Assembly: GCF_003097655.1 (NCBI RefSeq)
Contig: NZ_QCZH01000017.1
Span: 17,929 to 81,928 of the forward strand
Origin: Flavobacterium laiguense
Lineage (GTDB): Bacteria > Bacteroidota > Bacteroidia > Flavobacteriales > Flavobacteriaceae
Direction: 5' to 3'
Length of the DNA stretch: 64,000 nt
In this document: one piece after another, positions 25,559 to 33,754 of the stretch
Layout of the letters: each line of letters begins with the position of its first letter
How positions within the stretch are numbered: the stretch's first letter is position 1
The notes under the pieces: generated by a model
Databases searched by the model: none
The model's input: only the letters and a program-made list of their open reading frames with translations
Told to the model about the DNA's origin: nothing
Position numbers and translations under genes: made by a program

Positions 25559-25786
25559 ATGAGTTCAAAAACCTTCACAGCCAATGCATTGCACGCTAAA
25601 CAAGATGTAGCCAAACACGCAGCCAATTTATTTGGTTCTGCCAAAGCTGCCAAGAAAGTAGCCGATGAACAGCAGCTCGTCACGGGAACAACCAAAGATT
25701 TGATTCGACTCTCGACTAGATGGGAAGATCTGGAAGATTTCAAGGTCTGTTGTTTATCCAGTCTTTTTATCGAATTAAAAGCATAA
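25559..25786 (+). pseudogene. Internally deleted remnant of metY (O-acetylhomoserine sulfhydrylase)
   Basis: The 75-codon frame reads like stitched pieces of MetY, a PLP enzyme of about 430 residues. KTFTANALHAKQDV corresponds to the family N-terminus (xxFATNALHAGHDV), HAANLFG to the segment near residue 40, AAKKVADE to a segment near residue 350, and QQLVTGTTKDLIRLST...EDLEDFK to the C-terminus. The PLP lysine region and everything between are missing, so it cannot be a working enzyme. The frame ends in a short unrelated tail. The identification rests on my memory of MetY sequences and needs an alignment. MetZ at 31062 is the remaining sulfhydrylase in this window. Confidence 0.7.
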
Positions 25787-25901
25787 AAGCACAATTGAAC
25801 TTTTAGGAAACGAAACTCATTGTGCTATAAAAAAAAGAAAATGCTGTACGGCATTTGAATTATAAGCCATAAATAAATATCAATTACAAAAATAAAGTAT
25901 C

Positions 25902-26111
25902 ATGAAAACTATAACATATATCACAAGCAAAGTAGAGTTACTAAAAAACACAATTTTGAGAGCAATAAAAGGAGAGCCATTCAATCCTAAAAAAGAGTTA
26001 GATCACCCAAGATTTGATGTGGATGAAAATTTCGATTTGAAAGCTAAAAAAGGCAAGAATTCTTTATTGTTTCACATGTACTCTAAAGAAAACGGAACTC
26101 TTTTTATTTAA
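25902..26111 (+). CDS. Small protein of unknown function
   Basis: A 69-residue, lysine-rich, soluble-looking protein (MKTITYITSKVELLKNTILRAIKGEPFNPKKELDHPRFD...). No family recognised, no signal peptide or membrane segment. It lies between the metY remnant and the SAM riboswitch, about 115 bases after the remnant. Confidence 0.5.
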   Translation: MKTITYITSKVELLKNTILRAIKGEPFNPKKELDHPRFDVDENFDLKAKKGKNSLLFHMYSKENGTLFI

Positions 26112-26284
26112 ATATGAGTTTTGAAATCAGGAAAAGTAAGTAAAAGTTTTTTGTCACGAAATGCACGAATAAAAACGCGAAACATTCTTTAGAAATACAA
26201 AGGAATTCATGAGAATTAGTGCATTTCGCGGCAAACTTTTAATTTATGGAAAACCACTGTTTCGATAATGAAGTCGAATAATAA

Positions 26285-26316
26285 TTTGGTTGTTTCATAA
26301 AATAGTAGTTAATTTG
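26285..26316 (+). promoter_or_regulatory. Likely promoter of the SAM-riboswitch/metX transcript
   Basis: TTTG at 26285-26288, 20-base spacer, then TTAATTTG at 26309-26316; close to the TTTG-N19-TAnnTTTG pattern with one mismatch. It is placed about 28 bases before the riboswitch P1 stem. Confidence 0.5.
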
Positions 26317-26344
26317 CACCATTAAGTTCAGAAACGTATTGAAA

Positions 26345-26450
26345 TGTTATAAAGAAAGGCAGAGGGATTAGACCCAATGAAGCCTTAGCAACCCTTCGAT
26401 TTATCGAAGAAGGTGCTGCATTCTACCACGCCAAACGTGGAAAGATAACA
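26345..26450 (+). promoter_or_regulatory. SAM-I (S-box) riboswitch upstream of metX
   Basis: P1 is TGTTAT (26345-26350) with ATAACA (26445-26450). The conserved core is present: AAAGGCAGAGGGATTAGACCC, ATGAAGCCTTAGCAACC, the P3 hairpin CCTTCGAT...ATCGAAGAAGG, GGTGCTGCATTCTACCACG and GAAAGATAACA. This is the Bacteroidota version of SAM-I. A short CTAG/CTAG hairpin follows at 26463-26475. It should switch off metX-thrA-metZ when SAM is plentiful. Confidence 0.93.
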
Positions 26451-26522
26451 CAAAGAATTGATCTAGTTTCTCTAGCTTTCTTCATAATATTTCCAGGTAC
26501 AAATCAAAAATTCATTAAAGAT

Positions 26523-27494
26523 TTGAAATTGGAAAATAAACCAACCACACTTACCATACAAAATTTCACTACCGAAAGTGGTGCTTTTTATGCAACCATC
26601 AATTTGAGTTATCATCTTTTTGGCCCAGCCTTACATACTGCACCTATTGTTTTGGTTAATCATGCACTAACCGGAAACTCTCAAGTTGTAGGTTTAAAGG
26701 GATGGTGGAATGTGCTTATTGGTGAAAACAGAACGATAGACACCAACAAATACACCATACTTGCTTTTAACGTACCCGGAAATGGTTTTGATGATACCAT
26801 AATTGAAAACTATCTGGATTTTACGGCTAGAGATGTTGCCAGACTTTTTGTAGAAGGACTCAAAGTTCTTCAGATTACTCAATTGTTTGCTATTATTGGT
26901 GGTTCAGTAGGTGGCGGAATTGCTTGGGAAATTGCGGCATTAGAACCTAAAATAGCCCAACATTTAATACCTATTGCAACGGATTGGAAATCTACAGATT
27001 GGTTAATCGCCAATTGTTTTTTGCAAGAACAAATTCTAAATAATTCGGCTAAGCCAATAGAGGACGCTCGTATTCACGCGATGTTGTGTTATAGAACACC
27101 AGAATCTTTTAAAGCAAAATTTGACAGAACAACAAACGAAGAATTAGCCGTTTTTAATATAGAAAGTTGGCTGAGTCATCATGGAGGGAAACTGCAAAAG
27201 CGCTTTCAACTTTCGGCCTATAAGTTGATGAATCAATTGCTGAAGACGATAGATATTTCGAGAGGCAGAGAATCTTTTCTTGCCGTAGCGTCTCAAATAG
27301 AAGCGGATATTCATATTATTGGAATCAATTCGGATTTGTTTTTTTCGGTAAAGGAAAATAAAGAAACGTACGAGGAATTGAAAAAACACAAAGCCAATGT
27401 TACTTTTCAAGAGATTGATTCCATTCACGGACACGATGCTTTCTTGATTGAATACAAACAATTGGACAATTTGCTTAAAGGAATTTTTAATTAG
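26523..27494 (+). CDS. metX: Homoserine O-acetyltransferase-like alpha/beta hydrolase (MetX family)
   Basis: Activates homoserine for methionine synthesis. The alpha/beta-hydrolase fold shows the MetX oxyanion segment VLVNHALTGNSQVVG, the nucleophile in IIGGSVGGGIAWE (serine of GGSVGG), Asp in IIGINSDLFF and His in IHGHDAFL. At 323 residues it is shorter than typical MetX (350-380). No ATG is available at the homologous position and the frame opens with TTG at 26523, so I take that as the start. It is the first gene after SAM riboswitch 1. Whether acetyl or succinyl is transferred cannot be decided from sequence alone. Confidence 0.88.
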   Translation: MKLENKPTTLTIQNFTTESGAFYATINLSYHLFGPALHTAPIVLVNHALTGNSQVVGLKGWWNVLIGENRTIDTNKYTILAFNVPGNGFDDTIIENYLDFTARDVARLFVEGLKVLQITQLFAIIGGSVGGGIAWEIAALEPKIAQHLIPIATDWKSTDWLIANCFLQEQILNNSAKPIEDARIHAMLCYRTPESFKAKFDRTTNEELAVFNIESWLSHHGGKLQKRFQLSAYKLMNQLLKTIDISRGRESFLAVASQIEADIHIIGINSDLFFSVKENKETYEELKKHKANVTFQEIDSIHGHDAFLIEYKQLDNLLKGIFN

Positions 27495-27529
27495 GAAATA
27501 TAAAGTTCTCGTTAAACGAAAAGGTTCTT

Positions 27530-27654
27530 GGTCACGCGCGTGAGGGATAGACGGAAGCTACCAAAGTAGCCCAGATAGCCCGACAGCATTAGGGGAAGGG
27601 GCCGAATGAGCGCAAAGAGGAGTTGGCCCCTTTTCCTAATGGTGGCACGCCAAA
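27530..27654 (+). repeat. Structured repeat element, family A copy 1 (between metX and thrA)
   Basis: The element runs from GGTCACGCGCGTGAGGGATAG to TGGCACGCC. Its ends are complementary (GCGTG/CACGC). Inside are a small hairpin GCTACC/AAGTAGC, AGCCCGACAG, and a 17-bp stem CATTAGGGGAAGGGGCC (27587-27603) with GGCCCCTTTTCCTAATG (27625-27641). The same arrangement is seen inverted at 53472-53596, and a more diverged copy is at 44571-44683. Confidence 0.8.
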
Positions 27655-27712
27655 ATTAAGATTATTAAAAAAAAATGGTCGAAACTAGATTTTGACTTTA
27701 AAAAATAAGAAA

Positions 27713-30127
27713 ATGAAAATATTAAAATTTGGAGGAAAGTCTTTGTCAAATGGAGACGGAATCAATAAAGTGGTGGCAATCATTGCCGGAAAAGTAGATA
27801 AAGGAGAACAGATTGCGGTGGTAGTTTCGGCTCGTGGGAATGCTACAGATGAACTGGAAGATATTTTGGCTTTGGCATCAAAAAATGGGGACTATAAACC
27901 GCTTTTTGAAAATTTCAAAATTTACCAACAAGATGGTTATGATGATGTTGATTTGTCTGAAGAGTTCAATAAACTAGAAAAATTATTTGAAGGGGTTAGT
28001 CTTATTGGGGATTATAGCATAAAAATTAAAGACGAAGTACTGTCTAAAGGGGAGTTGCTTTCGGCCAAATTGCTAACGGCTATTTTGATTAAAAATGGAG
28101 TTAAGGCAAAATTTGGGGATACCAGAGAATTGATAAAAACCGATTCTAAATTCGGTGATGCACAACCTTTGGAACAACTTTCTAAGAAAAATGTAATAGC
28201 CTATTTTAAACAAAATAATGGTACCACTGTAAATATTGTTACCGGTTTTATTGGTTCTAATAGTAAGAATGACACCACTACTTTGGGCAGAAATGGGAGT
28301 AATTACACGGCTTCTTTACTTGCTAACTATTTAGATGCCGAAGAACTTCAAAATTATACCCACGTAGACGGAATATATACAGCCAATCCTGATTTAGTTT
28401 TGGATGCCAAAAAAATTGATCATTTGTCATTTAATGAAGCGAATGAGTTGGCTAACTTTGGAGCAACAATTCTTCATGCAAAAACGATAATTCCTTTATT
28501 AGAAAAAAACATTCCATTACGAATTTTAAACACTTTTAATCACGAAAATAAGGGAACATTAATTACTTCTAAAGCGGATAAGGAAGGAATTAAAACGCTT
28601 TCGGTTCTGGAAAATGTGGCTTTGGTGAATCTTGAAGGTAGAGGATTGCTAGGGAAAACGGGCGTTGATGCCCGTATTTTTAAAGTGATGGGAGACAATG
28701 ATATTAGTGTAAGTATTATTTCGCAAGGATCGTCTGAAAGAGGAATTGGACTTGTGGTCGATGCAGATAAAGCGACTCGAGCGATGATTGAACTCGAAAA
28801 AGAATTTGAAAATGACTTTTACTCGAAAGATGTCAATAAAATCACGGTTACCGATAATGTTTCGGTGATTTCGATTATTGGTCAGGACTTGAGTACGTTT
28901 CATAAACCCTACACGGCTTTAATTAAAAATAAAATTGTCCCTATTCTTTTCAATAACACGGTTACGGGTAAAAACGTGAGTTTGGTGGTAAGAAAATCGG
29001 AGTTGAACAAAGCCTTGAACGTGATTCACGGAGAAATTTTTGGGGTTTCCAAAAAAATAAATATTGCAATTTTTGGTCATGGATTGGTAGGAGGAACGTT
29101 GATCAATCAGATTTTAGAATCGGCTGACGCCATCGAAAAACGAAAAGGAATCAAATTGAATGTTTTTGCCATTGCGAATTCTAAAAATGTGCTTTTGAAT
29201 AAAGATGGTGTTTCGCCAAATTGGAGAAATGAAATTCAAACCAACGGAACTTCCTATTCTATTGATGATGTTATTGCTTTTGCAAATGAACATCACTTGG
29301 AGAATTTAATAGCTATTGACAACTCGGCATCTGCTGTATTTGTTGAGAATTACATCAAATTGGCCGAAAATAGTTTCGATTTGATTTCCTCTAATAAAGT
29401 GGCGAATACCTTGAGTTATGCCTTTTATAAACAGTTGCGAAAAGTGTTGGAAGACAATCAAAAGACATATCTTTATGAAACGAATGTTGGTGCCGGTTTG
29501 CCATTGATTGATACGATAAAATTATTGCACCTTTCGGGCGAGAATATCACTAAGATAAAAGGAGTTTTCTCTGGAACGTTGAGTTATTTGTTTAATAATT
29601 TCTCTGCAAAAGATGCTCCGTTCAGCGAAATATTGAAAGAAGCAATAGACAACGGTTATACAGAGCCAGATCCAAGAGAAGACCTTTGTGGAAACGACGT
29701 GGGTAGAAAATTATTGATTTTGGCGAGAGAATTGGACTTGCAAAATGAATTTGAAGAAATTTCGATTCAGAACTTAATTCCAGAGCATTTGCGTGAAGGA
29801 GATGTATCTGATTTCTTGAATAAATTGACGGAGTTTGATCCTATTTATGCTAAAATCAAAGCAGATCAACAACCGAATCACGTGTTGCGATACATTGGAG
29901 AATTATCGGGTGATTTGCAAAATGACAAAGGAAATCTGGAAGTGAAATTGGTTTCGGTACCAAAAGACACTGCTTTGGGCGGATTGAAAGGGTCGGATTC
30001 ATTCTTCGAAATTTACACGGAATCGTACGGAGACAGACCTATCGTGATTCAAGGAGCAGGAGCAGGATCGGCAGTTACGGCGAGAGGAGTTTTTGGAGAT
30101 ATTTTGAGATTATCGGATAAAGGGTAA
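27713..30127 (+). CDS. thrA: Bifunctional aspartate kinase/homoserine dehydrogenase
   Basis: Catalyses the first and third steps from aspartate to homoserine. The 804 residues begin MKILKFGGKSLSNGDGINKV (kinase substrate-binding motif). The kinase part with TLGRNGSNYTA extends to about 300, and ACT-type regulatory segments (LEGRGLLGKTGVDARIFKVM...ISQGSSERGIG) to about 440. Homoserine dehydrogenase starts with the NAD(P) motif INIAIFGHGLVGG (about 449) and includes GVFSGTLSYLFN and GYTEPDPREDLCGNDVGRKLLILARE. The ATG at 27713 is chosen over an in-frame TTG 21 bases upstream. It is in the metX operon, hence under SAM control here. Confidence 0.96.
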   Translation: MKILKFGGKSLSNGDGINKVVAIIAGKVDKGEQIAVVVSARGNATDELEDILALASKNGDYKPLFENFKIYQQDGYDDVDLSEEFNKLEKLFEGVSLIGDYSIKIKDEVLSKGELLSAKLLTAILIKNGVKAKFGDTRELIKTDSKFGDAQPLEQLSKKNVIAYFKQNNGTTVNIVTGFIGSNSKNDTTTLGRNGSNYTASLLANYLDAEELQNYTHVDGIYTANPDLVLDAKKIDHLSFNEANELANFGATILHAKTIIPLLEKNIPLRILNTFNHENKGTLITSKADKEGIKTLSVLENVALVNLEGRGLLGKTGVDARIFKVMGDNDISVSIISQGSSERGIGLVVDADKATRAMIELEKEFENDFYSKDVNKITVTDNVSVISIIGQDLSTFHKPYTALIKNKIVPILFNNTVTGKNVSLVVRKSELNKALNVIHGEIFGVSKKINIAIFGHGLVGGTLINQILESADAIEKRKGIKLNVFAIANSKNVLLNKDGVSPNWRNEIQTNGTSYSIDDVIAFANEHHLENLIAIDNSASAVFVENYIKLAENSFDLISSNKVANTLSYAFYKQLRKVLEDNQKTYLYETNVGAGLPLIDTIKLLHLSGENITKIKGVFSGTLSYLFNNFSAKDAPFSEILKEAIDNGYTEPDPREDLCGNDVGRKLLILARELDLQNEFEEISIQNLIPEHLREGDVSDFLNKLTEFDPIYAKIKADQQPNHVLRYIGELSGDLQNDKGNLEVKLVSVPKDTALGGLKGSDSFFEIYTESYGDRPIVIQGAGAGSAVTARGVFGDILRLSDKG

Positions 30128-30136
30128 TGATTTTAG

Positions 30137-30185
30137 TCCCGATAGCTATCGGGAGCAGATTTTAGAATTTAGATTTTTAGATTGA
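30137..30185. repeat. Family-C palindrome followed by a GATTTTAGA-type repeat after thrA
   Basis: TCCCGATAGCTATCGGGA (30137-30154) is directly followed by AGATTTTAGAATTTAGATTTTTAGATT, joining two repeat families found elsewhere in the window. Confidence 0.7.
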
Positions 30186-30250
30186 AGAATAGAAATAACC
30201 GTTGAATGTGAGTTAGAAAAATAGCATTATCGGCATATAAAGAAATAGTT

Positions 30251-30493
30251 ATGGTAGAAGTTTTTAATGGATCGTATTTTGAGGCAATGAATGTTAGAAA
30301 TTTATTGGAAGGGAATGAAATTTCAGTTTTTACCCAAAATGAATATATGTCAAATATCGAGCCTTGGGTAGTTGCTTCGGGAGGTTTAAATCCTGTAAAG
30401 CTTCAAGTTCATGAATTGGATTTAGATGCATCAAAAATAATAGTAGAGGATTATTTAAAGGGCAATAATAATTTAGAGACTGGAGATAAATAA
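30251..30493 (+). CDS. DUF2007 domain protein
   Basis: An 80-residue protein matching the DUF2007 pattern (VEVFNGSYFEAMNVRNLLEGNEISVFTQNEYMSNI..., ending in a V/I-rich strand and acidic tail). The family is annotated as a putative signal-transducing protein without proven function. It is embedded in the metX-thrA-osmC-metZ run. Confidence 0.82.
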   Translation: MVEVFNGSYFEAMNVRNLLEGNEISVFTQNEYMSNIEPWVVASGGLNPVKLQVHELDLDASKIIVEDYLKGNNNLETGDK

Positions 30494-30552
30494 AAAAATC
30501 CGTTGAATCCGCGTTTGAAAATCCGCGTCATCAGCGTTCAAAAAAGATAACA

Positions 30553-30978
30553 ATGAAAATAACACTTAACAGAGTAAACGACAACTTCCATTTTGAATTA
30601 AAAAACGAAAGAGGTCATATCGTAAATGTAGATAGCCGCCCGGAATTTGGCGGAAATGATATGGGAGCAAGCCCAATGGAATTGGTATTAATGGGCGTTG
30701 CAGGATGTAGCGCGATTGATATGATTTCGATTTTAAAGAAACAACGTCAAGAAATTACCTCTTTCAAAGCTGAGGTTGAAGGCGAACGCGTACAAGTAGA
30801 TGAGGCAAAACCTTTCAAAGATATTCACGTAGTATTTTATTTGGAAGGTCCAATCAACGAAGAAAAAGCAGCTAGAGCGGCACAACTTTCTTTTGAGAAA
30901 TACTGTTCGGTTTCAAAAACATTAGAACCAACCGCAACCATACATTATAAAGTAGTTTTGAACAATAAATCATTGTAG
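30553..30978 (+). CDS. OsmC family protein
   Basis: A 141-residue OsmC/Ohr-fold protein with both redox cysteines of the family, one in MGVAGCSAIDMISILKKQ and one in SFEKYCSVSKTL. Family members reduce organic hydroperoxides with thiols; the substrate here is unknown. Its place between thrA and metZ in a sulfur operon suggests a role in thiol or peroxide homeostasis. Confidence 0.92.
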   Translation: MKITLNRVNDNFHFELKNERGHIVNVDSRPEFGGNDMGASPMELVLMGVAGCSAIDMISILKKQRQEITSFKAEVEGERVQVDEAKPFKDIHVVFYLEGPINEEKAARAAQLSFEKYCSVSKTLEPTATIHYKVVLNNKSL

Positions 30979-31061
30979 TTTAATTAAAGAGATTGGTTTT
31001 GAATATTCCAACAACTTTAAACCTTAAACTTTAAACCTTAAACTTTAAACAAAAAAATAGA

Positions 31062-32234
31062 ATGAACGAACAAGAATTTGGTTTTGAAACCCAAGCCATA
31101 CGCAACCAATTAGAAAGAACTCAATATTTAGAACATTCCGTTCCTTTGTACTTAACTTCTAGTTTTGTATTTGAAGATGCTGAAGATATGCGTGCCTCTT
31201 TTGCAGAAGAGAAAGATCGAAATATTTATAGCCGATACAGTAATCCAAACACCAACGAATTTGTAGATAAAGTTTGTAAAATGGAAGGTGCTGAGGCGGG
31301 ATTTGCTTTCGCATCTGGAATGGCTGCGGTGTATTCTACTTTTGCAGCCTTGTTGAAATCTGGTGATCATATTGTTTCTGCCAGTAGTGTTTTTGGAGCG
31401 ACTCATTCCTTGTTTGTAAACTATTTTCCGAAGTGGAACATCGAAACATCCTATTTTGACCTTACGAAACCAGAAACCATTGAGAGCTTTATCAAGCCAA
31501 ACACTAAGATACTTTTTGCCGAATCTCCAACCAATCCGGCAGTAGATATTATTGATTTGGAATTATTAGGAGCTATTGCCAAAAAGCATAATTTGATTTT
31601 GATTATTGATAACTGTTTTGCCACTCCATACATTCAACAACCGATAAAATGGGGAGCACATTTGGTAGTGCATTCTGCGACTAAATTAATGGATGGACAA
31701 GGAAGAGTATTAGGAGGGGTCACAGTTGGAAATGTAGATTTGATAAAAGACATTTATCTTTTTTCTCGACTTACTGGGCCTTCATTATCACCCTTTAATG
31801 CTTGGGTACTTTCGAAAAGCTTAGAAACATTGGCGATTCGTGTAGACAGACATTGTGAAAATGCGATGAAAGTAGCTGAATTTTTGGAAAGTCACCCTAA
31901 TGTAAATACCGTTAAATATCCTTTCTTGAAATCACATCCGCAATACGAAATTGCCAAAAAGCAAATGAAATTAGGTGGTAACATCGTTGCTTTCGAAATC
32001 AAAGGCGGAATAGAAGCAGGAAGAGCATTTTTGGATAAAATAAAATTGTGTTCATTGTCACCAAATTTGGGTGATACAAGAACTATTGTAACACATCCTG
32101 CCTCTACAACCCACAGTAAATTGTCTGTTGAAGAACGTTTGGCCGTGAGTATTACCGATGGTTTGGTACGTGTATCCGTAGGACTGGAAACCGTGGCTGA
32201 TGTCATTGCCGATTTGGAGCAGGCGCTTTCTTAA
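31062..32234 (+). CDS. metZ: Cys/Met-metabolism PLP enzyme, O-succinyl/O-acetylhomoserine sulfhydrylase (MetZ-like)
   Basis: Condenses activated homoserine with sulfide to make homocysteine. The 390 residues show the gamma-family features: YSRYSNPNTNEF, the PLP-stacking region FASGMAAVYSTFAALLKSGDHIV, DNCFATPYIQQPIKWGAHLVVHSATKLMDGQGR with the Schiff-base Lys, and LGDTRTIVTHPASTTH. The KLMDGQGR motif is typical of MetZ rather than cystathionine gamma-synthase. A TTTAAA-type repeat lies directly upstream (31013-31050). Together with MetX it gives the direct sulfhydrylation route fed by the cys genes downstream. Confidence 0.9.
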   Translation: MNEQEFGFETQAIRNQLERTQYLEHSVPLYLTSSFVFEDAEDMRASFAEEKDRNIYSRYSNPNTNEFVDKVCKMEGAEAGFAFASGMAAVYSTFAALLKSGDHIVSASSVFGATHSLFVNYFPKWNIETSYFDLTKPETIESFIKPNTKILFAESPTNPAVDIIDLELLGAIAKKHNLILIIDNCFATPYIQQPIKWGAHLVVHSATKLMDGQGRVLGGVTVGNVDLIKDIYLFSRLTGPSLSPFNAWVLSKSLETLAIRVDRHCENAMKVAEFLESHPNVNTVKYPFLKSHPQYEIAKKQMKLGGNIVAFEIKGGIEAGRAFLDKIKLCSLSPNLGDTRTIVTHPASTTHSKLSVEERLAVSITDGLVRVSVGLETVADVIADLEQALS

Positions 32235-32328
32235 GGATTTTAGAATGATGATTAACGATTTTTGATTGCAGATTTTGAATGCAGCAATAATTGTTAGTTG
32301 TATATAAAAAATATAATTGTAGCTATAG

Positions 32329-32348
32329 CCCACGGTTTAAACCGTGGG
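32329..32348. terminator. Palindrome CCCACGGTTTAAACCGTGGG, probable end of the metX operon
   Basis: A perfect 10-bp inverted repeat followed by GTTTTG; the T-run is short, so it may be a weak terminator or another interspersed palindrome. Confidence 0.55.
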
Positions 32349-32450
32349 TTTTGTGTTTATAGTGGCGATGTTATTGTTAATTTTTCATATTATAAGTCCG
32401 TTTTAGATTTGTTAAATTGTAAATTTGGTTTTTAGCCATCTTAAAATTAT

Positions 32451-32969
32451 ATGAACTCAAGATTAATCATTTTATCGGATTTGTGGGGAAAAGAAAAATC
32501 AGATTGGGTTTCAGCTTATGTCGAACTATTGAAGGATAAGTTCGAAATTCAATATTATGATTGCTGTGAATTGGGTGGAATTGACAAAACTAATTATACC
32601 GAAGAAAATCTCCACAGTCAGTTTGTTAATGGCGGAATCGAAAAAGCTGTTGAGCATCTTTTGAAAACTGAAAAGAATCAAATTGATGTTTTAGCTTTTA
32701 GTATTGGTGGAACAATTGCTTGGAAAGCAGCTTTAAAGGGATTGAATTTTAGAAGTTTTTTTGCTGTTTCGTCAACAAGATTGCGCTATGAGGATGAAAT
32801 TCCGAATGGAGTAATAAAACTCTATTATGGAGAAAATGACAGCAATAAACCAAGTGAGAATTGGTTTGAAAAACTTTCGATAGATTTTGAAATTATAAAA
32901 AATAAAGAACATAATTTTTATGCGGAAAAAGATTTTACGACTTCAATTTGCAAGGAAATTTTAAAATAA
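32451..32969 (+). CDS. Alpha/beta-hydrolase-like protein of unknown function
   Basis: A 172-residue protein resembling small alpha/beta hydrolases: RLIILSDLWGKEKSDW at the N-terminus, a nucleophile-elbow-like AFSIGGTIAWKAAL (serine of SIGG, about residue 85), LYYGENDSNKP around the acid position and EHNFY near the end with a possible catalytic His. Substrate unknown. It stands alone between metZ and the Rrf2 regulator. Confidence 0.75.
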   Translation: MNSRLIILSDLWGKEKSDWVSAYVELLKDKFEIQYYDCCELGGIDKTNYTEENLHSQFVNGGIEKAVEHLLKTEKNQIDVLAFSIGGTIAWKAALKGLNFRSFFAVSSTRLRYEDEIPNGVIKLYYGENDSNKPSENWFEKLSIDFEIIKNKEHNFYAEKDFTTSICKEILK

Positions 32970-33123
32970 TTTCATGTAATTTGCTGATAAAAGGATAAAG
33001 TTTGTAGTTTCGTAGAGAAATAGAATTCTATTCAAGTTTTATATTTCATCAAAAAGAGCCAATACTTATTTTCTGTTTTGAGTCTATTATCTAAAGGTCT
33101 ATTATCTATTATCTTTCAAAACC

Positions 33124-33534
33124 ATGCTTTCAAAGAAAACAAAATACGGAATAAAAGCACTAACCTTTTTGGCTCGCCGGGAAGACCAAACTCCCGTGCA
33201 AATCGCTGAAATCGCCAAAAGTGAAAACATTTCGATTAAGTTTTTAGAAAGTATTTTACTTCTTTTGCGTCATTCCGGTTTTCTTGGCGCCAAAAAAGGA
33301 AAAGGTGGCGGTTATTATTTGATAAAAGACCCAAAAGAAATCAATATGGCTAAGGTGTATCGCATTCTCGAAGGGCCAATAGCTTTATTGCCTTGCGCAA
33401 GCCATAACTTTTATGAGCCATGTGATGATTGTACCGATGAAGCTACTTGTGCGGTTCGGAAATTAATGATGGAAGTTCGTGACAATACGTTGAGGATTTT
33501 AGAAAATAATTCACTGGCGGATATCGCTTTTTAA
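33124..33534 (+). CDS. Rrf2-family transcriptional regulator
   Basis: A 136-residue winged-helix regulator: MLSKKTKYGIKALTFLARRED, then VQIAEIAKSENISIKFLESILLLLRHSGFLGAKKGKGGGYYL, typical of Rrf2 (IscR/CymR/NsrR) proteins. Four cysteines cluster at PCASHNFYEPCDDCTDEATCAV, so an Fe-S or metal site is possible. Its position just upstream of cysH-cysD-cysN-sir suggests control of sulfate assimilation, as CymR does in Firmicutes; that is an inference. Confidence 0.92.
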   Translation: MLSKKTKYGIKALTFLARREDQTPVQIAEIAKSENISIKFLESILLLLRHSGFLGAKKGKGGGYYLIKDPKEINMAKVYRILEGPIALLPCASHNFYEPCDDCTDEATCAVRKLMMEVRDNTLRILENNSLADIAF

Positions 33535-33617
33535 GAGAATGTCTTTTTACTCCTACCTAAATCACAGAAATAAAATATAACAACTGGAATACAAACTGTT
33601 AATTTACAGAAATAAGT

Positions 33618-33647
33618 TTTGTAGTTAGCAAAAAAGTATTATTTTTG
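33618..33647 (+). promoter_or_regulatory. Promoter of the cysH operon (TTTG-N18-TATTTTTG)
   Basis: -33 TTTG (33618-33621) and -7 TATTTTTG (33640-33647) with 18-base spacing; start expected near 33654. Confidence 0.7.
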
Positions 33648-33655
33648 TGCTTTAA

Positions 33656-33680
33656 TCTAGTAAACCGATAGGGTAATAGA
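33656..33680. promoter_or_regulatory. Imperfect 25-bp dyad at the cysH transcription start, candidate Rrf2 operator
   Basis: The sequence from TCTAGTAAACC to GGGTAATAGA has matching half-sites (TCTAnTAnnC...GnnTAnTAGA) centred at 33668, overlapping the predicted start of transcription. The location fits a repressor site. Assignment to the neighbouring Rrf2 protein is inference. Confidence 0.4.
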
Positions 33681-33707
33681 TTTAAATTAAAAATCAAATC
33701 CGCTTTT

Positions 33708-33739
33708 CTCCCTCTCCTTTGGAGAGGGTTGGGGTGAGG
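33708..33739 (+). repeat. REP-like palindrome, family D copy 1, just upstream of cysH
   Basis: CTCCCTCTCCTTTGGAGAGG followed by GTTGGGGTGAGG. It ends 15 bases before the cysH start codon. Others in the window: 35480-35512 (inverted), 35553-35584, 36915-36961 and 54074-54109. Confidence 0.8.
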
Positions 33740-33754
33740 AAAAAAGAAATAAAA

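Noticed and set aside
25525..25794. 89-codon frame on the minus strand opposite the metY remnant
   Set aside because: It is antisense to a frame with recognisable MetY segments and shows no homology of its own.
27530..27654. Rho-independent terminator of metX
   Set aside because: The stem is strong but there is no T-run directly after it and homologous copies exist elsewhere; treated as a repeat family.
33719..33754. N-terminal extension MERVGVRKKEIK of cysH
   Set aside because: It translates a family-D repeat; the conserved protein starts at the ATG at 33755.
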